Of a stretch of DNA of 47,476 nucleotides, positions 41,389 to 47,476 are shown in pieces; position 1 is the first letter of the stretch, and the number at the start of each line of letters is the position of its first letter. A model generated the notes under the pieces. That model saw only the letters and a list, made by a program, of their open reading frames with translations, ran no database searches and had not been told where the DNA came from. The DNA is from Actinomycetota bacterium (GTDB lineage Bacteria; Actinomycetota; Thermoleophilia; Gaiellales; Gaiellaceae). The stretch covers positions 1 through 47,476 of the forward strand of contig JAIBJO010000005.1 in assembly GCA_020029615.1 (NCBI GenBank). The letters are read 5' to 3'. The position numbers were made by a program, and so were the translations under genes.

Positions 41389-43382
41389 GCCGCCCTCCCT
41401 TCGCGGCGACGGCCGCGCGCGGGCCTCGGGCTCGGCGCGGATCTCCGCGCCGGCAGGCGGACCTGCTTCCCGAGCCGTGGATACGGGTCGATGTCGTGCG
41501 GGATCGCCATCGCGTTGACGAAGTACTCCTGGAATCGCGGCTCGACCGCGGTCTCGACCTTCTCGACCTTGCGCACGACCTCCTCGATCTCCGTACGGGC
41601 CCCCCGGTTCAGGAGCGCTATGCGCGCCCCCGTGCCGGCCGCGTTCCCGGCCGCCGTCACGCGCTCGGGCTCGCAGTCCGGAACGAGGCCGAGGACGAGA
41701 GCGTGGACGGGGTCGATGTGCGTGCCGAACGCGCCCGCGAGGCGGATGCGATCGACGTGCTCGATCCCGTACCGCTCCATCAGCAGCGCGCAACCTGCGT
41801 ACAGGGCCGCCTTGGCCAGCTGGATCTGCCGGACGTCGTTCTGGGTGATCACGAGCTCGGGCTCACCGGACCAGAGGACGTAGGAGAACGTGCGCCCATC
41901 GGGGACGACCCGCGCGGTGCGGTTCGCGACAGCCCCGTCGATCGTCCCGTCCGTGGTGATCACGCCCGCGAGATGCAGCTCGGCGATCGCCTCGATGATC
42001 CCGGAGCCGCAGACACCGGTCACATGCGTCTCCGCGAACCCGGGCTCGTCCGACCAGGCGTCGGTTCCGATGACGCGCAGGCGCGGCTCGAGCGTGTCGG
42101 GGTCGATCCGGACACGCTCGATCGCCCCGGGCGCGGCACGCTGGCCGCAGGAGATCTGCGCACCCTCGAACGCCGGGCCCGTCGGGCTCGATGCGGCGAG
42201 CAGCCGGTCGCGGTTTCCGAGAACGATCTCGGCGTTGGTACCGACGTCGACGATCAGGTTCACCTGCTCACCGAGATGCGGTCCTTCGGAGAGGATCACG
42301 CCGGCGGAGTCGGCGCCGACGTGCCCCGCGATGCACGGCAGCACGTACGCTCGCGCGCCTCGGTGCACCGGGAGCCCGAGTTCTTTCGCGGGGAGCCTGA
42401 CGGCCTCGTCGACCGTCAGCGCGAACGGAGCACCTCCGAGTGGAGTCGGATCGATCCCGAGCAGGAGGTGGTGCATGATCGGGTTGCCGACGAGCGTCAC
42501 CTCGAGGATGTCCGTGCGTTCGACCCCGGCGCTGCCCGCGAGCTCGGCGGTCAGCTTGGCGAGGCAGCCGCGCACCACCTTCGTCAGGTCCTTCTCGGAG
42601 CCGGGGTTGAGCATCACGTACGAGACGCGGCTCATGAGATCTTCGCCGAAGCGGATCTGGGGATTCATCTCGCCCGCGGAAGCGAGGACGTCGCCCGTGA
42701 GGAGATCGCAGAGGTGACCCGCCACGGTCGTCGAGCCGATGTCGAATGCGATCCCGTACGCGCGGTCGTGGAGCCCGGGCCAGGCCGCCGTGATCGTCGA
42801 GCCGTCGTGCACGGCGACCGTGATCGCGCCGCTTCCATCGAGCAGAGCGCGTTGGAGATCGGGAAGGACGCCCGCATCGGCGTCCAGGTCCACGAGGTCC
42901 CATTCGATGGCAAGCGCCTCGCGCACGCGTCGGAGGTCCCCGGCGGCGACGCCGAGCTCGGCGCCCGGGACCTCCACGTAGTAGAGCCGCACGACCGGGT
43001 CGATCTCGATCGGGTGCGCGTCCGCCTCCTTGCGCACGACCTGGCGGTAGAGCTGGCTCTCGGGCGGCACGTCGATCACGACGTCGCCGGCGACGGAGGC
43101 TGTGCACCCCAGCCGTCGGCGCTCCGCGAGCCCTCGATCGGCTGCGTACCTCGCTTCGAGCTCGGCGGCCGGCGTCAAGTGCGTGGCAGCAGATGTGATC
43201 CCGTGCTTCGCGTGCTCACCCTCCGAGACCTCGATCTGGCAGCGGCCGCAGATACCGCGGCCGCCGCAGACCGAGTCGAGGTCGACACCGAGCCTCCTCG
43301 CGGCCTCGAGCACCGTCGTGCCGTGCTCGAACCGTCCCCGCCTGCCAGACGGGGTGAAGACGACGAGTGCGTCGTTCGTCAC
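41385..43382 (-). CDS. Corrinoid activation protein, RACo-like (ferredoxin + ASKHA domain)
   Basis: The protein has 665 aa from GTG 43382. The N-terminal 2Fe-2S domain uses Cys40, Cys46, Cys49 and Cys94 (CGGRGICGRC, RLGCTA). A linker leads to an ASKHA-type ATP-binding region beginning GIAFDIGSTTVAGHL near residue 220. NLIVDVGTNAEIVLGN, SSPTGPAFEGAQISCGQ and GVCGSGIIEAIAEL follow. Such proteins use ATP to reduce inactive Co(II) corrinoid to Co(I). It lies between mtrH-like and mttB genes with 4-base overlaps on both sides. Confidence 0.9.
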   Translation of the reverse strand: MTNDALVVFTPSGRRGRFEHGTTVLEAARRLGVDLDSVCGGRGICGRCQIEVSEGEHAKHGITSAATHLTPAAELEARYAADRGLAERRRLGCTASVAGDVVIDVPPESQLYRQVVRKEADAHPIEIDPVVRLYYVEVPGAELGVAAGDLRRVREALAIEWDLVDLDADAGVLPDLQRALLDGSGAITVAVHDGSTITAAWPGLHDRAYGIAFDIGSTTVAGHLCDLLTGDVLASAGEMNPQIRFGEDLMSRVSYVMLNPGSEKDLTKVVRGCLAKLTAELAGSAGVERTDILEVTLVGNPIMHHLLLGIDPTPLGGAPFALTVDEAVRLPAKELGLPVHRGARAYVLPCIAGHVGADSAGVILSEGPHLGEQVNLIVDVGTNAEIVLGNRDRLLAASSPTGPAFEGAQISCGQRAAPGAIERVRIDPDTLEPRLRVIGTDAWSDEPGFAETHVTGVCGSGIIEAIAELHLAGVITTDGTIDGAVANRTARVVPDGRTFSYVLWSGEPELVITQNDVRQIQLAKAALYAGCALLMERYGIEHVDRIRLAGAFGTHIDPVHALVLGLVPDCEPERVTAAGNAAGTGARIALLNRGARTEIEEVVRKVEKVETAVEPRFQEYFVNAMAIPHDIDPYPRLGKQVRLPARRSAPSPRPARGRRREGRAA

Positions 43383-44290
43383 GACGCGGCAGCCCTTCGC
43401 CTGCCCTCGCGACCGCCGCGGCGACCGCTCGTGGCTTCGCCTGCCGGCGAGTCGCCGTTGCGGGCGATCCAGCTCGCGCAATGCGAGTCGTTTCCCATCA
43501 TCACGTCCGCCGCCTTGACGGCCTGCAGCATCTCGACGTGCAGCGGGCTCGTTATCGCGCTCGTGAGGCCCGACGCGATCGCCATCGGGAGGAACGCCGC
43601 GTTGAGAGCGGTCCGGTTGGGGAGCCCGAAGCTCACGTTGGATGCGCCGCAGGTGGTGTTCACGCCCAGCTCCTCCCGCAGCCGGCGGACGATTCGGAAC
43701 ACCTGACGGCCCGCACTTCCGATCGCTCCGATCGGCATGACGAGCGGGTCCACGACGATGTCGTCCTTACGGATTCCGTGGTCGGCGGCGCGCGAGACGA
43801 TCCTGCGGGCGATCTCGAAGCGCTCGTCGGGGTCCTCGGAGATCCCTGACTCGTCGTTGGTGATCGCCACGACCGCCGCGCCGTGCTTCGCCACGAGCGG
43901 AAGGACCGACTCGAGCCGGTCCTCCTCCCCGGTCACCGAGTTCACGAGTGCCTTGCCCTGGTACACGGCGAGCCCCGACTCGAGCGCGGCCACGATGGAG
44001 GAGTCGATGCAGAGTGGCACGTCGGTCACGCTCTGCACGAGCTCGATCGCCGTCGCGAGGATCGCCGGCTCGTCGGCGAGCGGGATCCCGGCGTTGACGT
44101 CGAGCATCTGCGCTCCCGCCTCGACCTGGGCGATCGCATCGGCGACGACGGTCTCGAACTTCCCGGCCGCCATCTCCTCGGCGAGCTTCTTTCGGCCGGT
44201 CGGGTTGATGCGCTCGCCGATGATCACGAACGGCTGATCGAAGCCGATCACGACCTCGCGTGTCGCGCTGGAGAGAAGGGTCTCCGTCAT
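43379..44290 (-). CDS. Pterin-binding methyltransferase, MtrH/MtvA-like (methyl-corrinoid:THF)
   Basis: This 303-aa TIM-barrel protein shows the pterin-binding pattern FVIIGERINPTGRKKL, AGAQMLDVNAGIPLADE, VPLCIDSSIVAALESGL, KALVNSVTGEEDRLESVLPL and NTTCGASNVSFGLPNR. It moves the methyl group between the corrinoid protein and tetrahydrofolate. A basic, alanine- and glycine-rich C-terminal tail of about 30 residues is unusual. ATG 44290 overlaps the preceding small gene by ATGA. Confidence 0.9.
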   Translation of the reverse strand: MTETLLSSATREVVIGFDQPFVIIGERINPTGRKKLAEEMAAGKFETVVADAIAQVEAGAQMLDVNAGIPLADEPAILATAIELVQSVTDVPLCIDSSIVAALESGLAVYQGKALVNSVTGEEDRLESVLPLVAKHGAAVVAITNDESGISEDPDERFEIARRIVSRAADHGIRKDDIVVDPLVMPIGAIGSAGRQVFRIVRRLREELGVNTTCGASNVSFGLPNRTALNAAFLPMAIASGLTSAITSPLHVEMLQAVKAADVMMGNDSHCASWIARNGDSPAGEATSGRRGGREGRRRAAAS

Positions 44291-44583
44291 GCGTCGTGTC
44301 CGTTCGAGCGAACGAGGCGCTCGAGAACCTCGTCCGTGTACGCGCCCTCGAGCCACGCGACCTCCTCGGTGACCTCGGCCTCGAGGTCGGCGCCGCACTC
44401 GCGTGGCTCGCGGCGCCACTCGCCGAGGTAGGCGTCGGTCCCGATCAGCCCTGCTCGCATCGCGGCAGCGTCGATCGCCTCCTGAAAGCGACCGGAGAGC
44501 TCCGTGCGCGCCGACGACCGGCCGGCTTTCGCCACCACCTGCGCGGGGATGTCGCGCCACCAGATGACGGTCAGCTCTGCCAT
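44287..44583 (-). CDS. Small virulence-factor family protein (98 aa)
   Basis: From ATG 44583 the protein reads MAELTVIWWRDIPAQVVAK, then RTELSGRFQEAIDAAAMRAGLIGTDAYLGEWRR, ending LVRSNGHDA. It resembles the small Pfam family named Virulence factor, which often accompanies MtrH-type methyltransferase genes. The name is historical and no activity is known. Its place in the middle of the corrinoid operon, with overlaps on both sides, implies a role in the methyl-transfer complex (inference). Confidence 0.75.
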   Translation of the reverse strand: MAELTVIWWRDIPAQVVAKAGRSSARTELSGRFQEAIDAAAMRAGLIGTDAYLGEWRREPRECGADLEAEVTEEVAWLEGAYTDEVLERLVRSNGHDA

Positions 44584-45323
44584 CACGCCGTAGGGGTGAG
44601 GCTTGCCTCGCCCGCGAGCTCGAGGCCACCACGCTCCACGAAGCGGGTCAAGGACGGGACGAGGTCGCCGTAGCCGGTCCGGCGCTCCTCGTAGTCGAGG
44701 CCGAGACGCTCGGCAGCCGCCTGTGCGCGGGCCCGCAGGTCGTCGTCGTCCGTCTGTGCCAGGTAGAGGAGCCGCCTGTAGTTCCCGAAGTACTGCGGCA
44801 GGAGCTCGGGATGACGGTCGAGCCCGAGCCCGCGGATGACGAGCGCGTCGAAGTGCCGCGCGAGGAAGTCGGTGAGATAGAAGGTCGCCGGCTCCGCGTC
44901 GTGGAGCTCCTGCCACGCCTCGTTCCCGGTGAGGAACCCGTAGCAGTGAGCGCCGGGAAGCCGCTCGACGCCGTGCCGGTCGAGCACCTCGTCGAGCGCG
45001 CCGCCTGTGCCGCAGTCGGCGTAGGCGACGAAGACGCGTGCATACCGGCCGGCGAGCTCGCCGAGCTTGGCATCGACGGCGGGGGCTATGAGCTCCGGAC
45101 GCGAGTGGAGCTGCGCCGGGAGGCAGCGGACGGTGACGTTGCTCCAGCCGCTGGCCCGGATCACCGCGAGCAGCTCGCGCGCGATCGCGCCGCAGGCGAG
45201 GACGAGCACCTCGCCCTGCGCAAGGTCGGGATCCGCAGAAGCAGATCCCGACCGCGCGACAGAAGCTGGGGGCCGCGCGGCCTCGAAGACCCGCTCCTCG
45301 TCAGGACGCAGTAGCTGCTGCAC
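44583..45323 (-). CDS. DUF1638 family protein
   Basis: The protein has 246 aa from GTG 45323. After a weak N-terminal stretch of about 35 residues the conserved part runs VLVLACGAIARELLAVIRASGWSNVTVRCLPAQLHSRPELIAPAV. FVAYADCGTGGALDEVLDRHGVERLPGAHCYGFLTGNEAW follows. Cysteines and histidines in ACGA, YADCGTGG and GAHCY look like a metal site. DUF1638 genes are regularly found with corrinoid methyltransferases; the function is not known. The start overlaps the corrinoid protein gene by 23 bases. Confidence 0.85.
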   Translation of the reverse strand: MQQLLRPDEERVFEAARPPASVARSGSASADPDLAQGEVLVLACGAIARELLAVIRASGWSNVTVRCLPAQLHSRPELIAPAVDAKLGELAGRYARVFVAYADCGTGGALDEVLDRHGVERLPGAHCYGFLTGNEAWQELHDAEPATFYLTDFLARHFDALVIRGLGLDRHPELLPQYFGNYRRLLYLAQTDDDDLRARAQAAAERLGLDYEERRTGYGDLVPSLTRFVERGGLELAGEASLTPTA

Positions 45324-45999
45324 GGCGAGCCATGACGAGAGCCTGTGCGGTCTCCGCAGCGACGGCGGCGTCGCGACAGTAGGCGTCGGCGCCGATCGCC
45401 TTGCCGAAGTCTTCGTTCAGCGGGGCGCCACCGACGAGGACGATGTAGTCGTCGCGGATCCCCTTCTCGCGCAGCGTGTCGATGACGACCTTCATGTACG
45501 GCATGGTCGTCGTCAGCAGAGCAGACATCCCGAGGATGTCCGGCTCGAACTCCTCGAGCGCGGCCAGGTAGTTCTCGACCGGGTTGTTGATGCCGAGGTC
45601 GTGCACCTCGAATCCCGCGCCCTCGAGCATCATCGCGACGAGGTTCTTGCCGATGTCGTGGATGTCGCCCTTGACGGTGCCGATCACGACCGTCCCGACC
45701 CGCTGCGCGCCCGTCTCGGCGAGCAGGGGCCGCAGGATCGCCATCCCCGCCTTCATCGCGTTCGCGGCGAGCAGCACCTCGGGCACGAAGAGGATGCCGT
45801 CGCGGAAGTCGATCCCGACGATGCGCATGCCCTCGACGAGCGCGTCGTTCAGCACCCTGTCCGGCGGCCAGCCCCGCTCGAGCAGGATGTTGGTTCCCTC
45901 GGCGATCTCGTCCGCCAGGCCGTCGTAGAGGTCGTCGTGCATCTGCGCGACGAGCTCGTCGTCGGTCAGTGTCTTCAGATCGAGGTCGTCGTCGGCCAT
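45301..45999 (-). CDS. Corrinoid (B12-binding) methyl carrier protein
   Basis: The protein has 232 aa from ATG 45999 (MADDDLDLKTLTDDELV). A helical cap domain occupies residues 1-90, with FVPEVLLAANAMKAGMAILRPLL. The Rossmann B12 domain follows, with GDIHDIGKN (cobalt-ligand His114), MSALLTTTMPYMK and VLVGGAPLNEDF. It shuttles the methyl group from MttB to the MtrH-like enzyme. It is the first gene of the long minus-strand C1 operon and diverges from the IclR gene by 61 bases. Confidence 0.92.
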   Translation of the reverse strand: MADDDLDLKTLTDDELVAQMHDDLYDGLADEIAEGTNILLERGWPPDRVLNDALVEGMRIVGIDFRDGILFVPEVLLAANAMKAGMAILRPLLAETGAQRVGTVVIGTVKGDIHDIGKNLVAMMLEGAGFEVHDLGINNPVENYLAALEEFEPDILGMSALLTTTMPYMKVVIDTLREKGIRDDYIVLVGGAPLNEDFGKAIGADAYCRDAAVAAETAQALVMARRAAATAS

Positions 46000-46008
46000 T
46001 TCGCGTTG

Positions 46009-46041
46009 TTCCGTATTGTGGAACAGTGCTGTATAGTGGAA
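46009..46041. promoter_or_regulatory. Putative IclR operator in the divergent C1 operon promoter
   Basis: TTCCGTATTGTGGAA (46009-46023) is an interrupted inverted repeat with TTCC/GGAA ends. Its half GTATTGTGGAA recurs as GTATAGTGGAA at 46031-46041, two helical turns away. The sites occupy the 61-base gap between the corrinoid protein and IclR genes, as expected for autoregulated IclR control. Confidence 0.55.
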
Positions 46042-46060
46042 TTCTAGGAGATCCTGACCA

Positions 46061-46816
46061 GTGGTGCAATCGCTAGAGCGCGCGTTCGCGATCCTCGGCG
46101 AGGTCGCTCGCCGACCTGCCGGCGTCACTGCAATCGCGGAGCGCGTCCGGCTTCCCAAGTCGACGGTCGCCCGCCTGCTCGCAACGCTCGAGGACGTGGA
46201 CGCAGTGGAGCGGTTCGACGGCGCTCACTGGCGGATCGGCCCCGGTGTCGCCGCCCTCAACGCGGCCGTCTCACCCGAGCGTAACCTGATCGTGGCTGCC
46301 CGTCCCCATCTGGCCGACCTCGTTGGAGAGCTCCACGAAGACGCCGGTCTTGGTCTGCCGGACGGGAACGAGATCCGCTATGTCGACCAGGTCGAGTCGG
46401 ACAACCCGGTGCAGGTGCGCGAGTGGACAGGAACACGAGCGCCCATGCACGCCGTGCCGTCCGGGCTCGTCCTCCTCGCGGAGTGGCCGGACGACGCGCT
46501 CGACGCCTACCTCGGCGGCGAGCTCGCCGCCCTCACCCGTCGCACGGTCACGGACCCGGCACGTTTGCGCGCGCGCCTCCACGAGGTGTGTGAGGCCGGG
46601 TACGCATGGGGCCTCGAGGAGTTCGCCGAGGGGATCGACTCGGTCGCCGCCCCGATTCGCGATGCGCGTGGCAACGCCGTCGCCGCAATCCACGTCCACG
46701 GGCCCGCGTACCGCTTCCCGCCCGATGGCGGCGAACCGCGCATCACTGCTCGCGTCGTCGAGGCTGCGGCCGCTGCCGGACGCGACCTCGAAGAACGGGA
46801 GCTGCCACGCGCGTGA
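46061..46816 (+). CDS. IclR family transcriptional regulator
   Basis: The protein has 251 aa from GTG 46061, with AGGAG 10 bases upstream. The N-terminal winged helix is clear ([49 protein letters not shown]). The ligand-binding domain includes [28 protein letters not shown], and a C-terminal [33 protein letters not shown]. It probably senses the substrate of the C1 operon and controls the divergent genes. The second MttB gene follows after 16 bases. Confidence 0.92.
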   Translation: MVQSLERAFAILGEVARRPAGVTAIAERVRLPKSTVARLLATLEDVDAVERFDGAHWRIGPGVAALNAAVSPERNLIVAARPHLADLVGELHEDAGLGLPDGNEIRYVDQVESDNPVQVREWTGTRAPMHAVPSGLVLLAEWPDDALDAYLGGELAALTRRTVTDPARLRARLHEVCEAGYAWGLEEFAEGIDSVAAPIRDARGNAVAAIHVHGPAYRFPPDGGEPRITARVVEAAAAAGRDLEERELPRA

Positions 46817-46832
46817 GAGACTCTTCACTCCC

Positions 46833-47476
46833 GTGCGCCCCGAGATCCGTGTCCTCGACGACGAACTGACAGCCCGAATCGTCGACGAGGCGAAACGGAT
46901 CCTCTGGGAGACCGGCGTGGAGGTGCGTGGCCAGGCGCTTCGCGAGAGGTTGCTCGACGCGGGGCTTCGTCTCGATCCCGCGGGCGAGCGCGTCCTCTTT
47001 CCGCCTGACGCGGTCGAGGCAGCCGTCGAGAGCGCGCCTTCGTCGTTCACCCTCTACGATCGCGACGGTCAGCCCCATGCGGATCTCGGCGGCGACCGAG
47101 TGCACTTCGTCCCTGGCTCGAGCGGACTTCGGGTGACGGACCACCGAACCGGAGAGACACGGCTCGCGACGACCGCGGACTTCGTCGAGTACGTCCGCCT
47201 GGCCGACGGGCTCGAGAACATCGCGTACCTCGCGACGGCTTTCTCGACGGACGACGTTCCGCCGGAGATATCGGACGCCTGGCGCCTCTACCTGTGCCTG
47301 ACGAGCTCCCGTCGGCCCGTCGTGTCGGGCGCGTTCACCGAGCACGGCGTCGGGCGGATGGTCGAGCTGATGCAGCTCTTCCGGCGCGACCGGGCCGATC
47401 TCGTGGCGCGTCCGATGTCGATCTTCACGGTCACCGCGACAGGCAACTTCCGCTATGGCGAGGACTCGTGCCAGAA
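46833..47476 (+). CDS. MttB family methyltransferase (partial, cut by right edge)
   Basis: From GTG 46833 the frame reads [57 protein letters not shown] and [44 protein letters not shown] follow, and it is open to the window end (214 codons). It matches the N-terminal half of MttB-type methyltransferases but is clearly different from the copy at 39850. It suggests the regulator serves two substrates or a two-component methyltransferase set. Confidence 0.82.
   Translation, partial: MRPEIRVLDDELTARIVDEAKRILWETGVEVRGQALRERLLDAGLRLDPAGERVLFPPDAVEAAVESAPSSFTLYDRDGQPHADLGGDRVHFVPGSSGLRVTDHRTGETRLATTADFVEYVRLADGLENIAYLATAFSTDDVPPEISDAWRLYLCLTSSRRPVVSGAFTEHGVGRMVELMQLFRRDRADLVARPMSIFTVTATGNFRYGEDSCQ

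Noticed and set aside
41376-43706. Plus-strand open frame of 776 codons opposite the RACo-like gene
   Set aside because: It is a shadow frame; the minus strand has the ferredoxin cysteines and ASKHA motifs.
1-47476. CRISPR arrays, tRNA, rRNA, insertion sequences or prophage
   Set aside because: I read the intergenic gaps for repeats with regular spacers, cloverleaf sequences and transposase motifs and found none; the gaps are mostly under 200 bases.

Overview
The window is a high-GC, gene-dense chromosome segment. Starts are often GTG or TTG and genes often overlap by 4 bases (ATGA/GTGA). It looks like an actinobacterium, most plausibly of the class Thermoleophilia (Gaiellales/Solirubrobacterales type). 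That placement rests on codon bias, a futalosine-type MqnD, the PuuD-type urate oxidase cluster and a corrinoid C1 operon; it is inference, since no rRNA or marker gene is present. No tRNA, rRNA, CRISPR array, insertion sequence or phage gene was seen.

Layout. (1) 1-4.6 kb: an MFS exporter cut by the left edge; a tiny acidic repeat peptide; and, convergent to it, a minus-strand operon: folate cyclodeaminase-like protein, ECF-type sigma factor, an 85-aa helical protein, a subtilisin-like peptidase without signal peptide, and a GAF protein. The peptide and the N-terminus of the peptidase share a short [DE]-V-x-[AG]-H-G-[VF] motif; this is the best candidate for an undescribed system. (2) 4.6-8.3 kb: ornithine-cyclodeaminase family enzyme, two small conserved proteins, MqnD, and a PcaF-type thiolase. 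(3) 8.4-12.6 kb: a sulfate ABC importer operon (sbp-cysT-cysW-cysA) divergent from an Rrf2 regulator, with a perfect palindromic operator between them. (4) 12.6-17.6 kb: aldehyde dehydrogenase, cysteine-synthase-like enzyme, MFS transporter, M20 carbamoylase/allantoate-amidohydrolase-like enzyme, DUF3830 protein. (5) 17.6-31.0 kb: a purine catabolic supercluster. It holds adenine deaminase, a purine/8-oxoguanine deaminase, UraH, UraD and PuuD on the minus strand, and a BMP-type nucleoside ABC importer plus three-subunit xanthine dehydrogenase on the plus strand. Together these could carry purines from uptake to allantoin. (6) 31.0-36 kb: PepD dipeptidase, a frameshifted YdcZ-like transporter, EthD protein, two enoyl-CoA hydratases, and a proline racemase family enzyme. 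(7) 35.9-47.5 kb: a long minus-strand corrinoid one-carbon operon: corrinoid protein, DUF1638, small virulence-factor-family protein, MtrH-like methyltransferase, RACo-type activator, MttB-family methyltransferase, MetF-like reductase, iron alcohol dehydrogenase, aldehyde dehydrogenase. It ends in a SelW-like gene with an in-frame TGA at the CxxU position, a probable selenoprotein. It is divergent from an IclR regulator followed by a second MttB-family gene cut by the right edge.

Main points for follow-up: the SelW-like selenoprotein candidate with a SECIS-like hairpin (35900-36121); the sigma/peptidase/GAF/peptide module (1262-3943); the Rrf2 and IclR operator sites; a repeated palindrome family at 39688-39825; and a one-base frameshift in the YdcZ-like gene.
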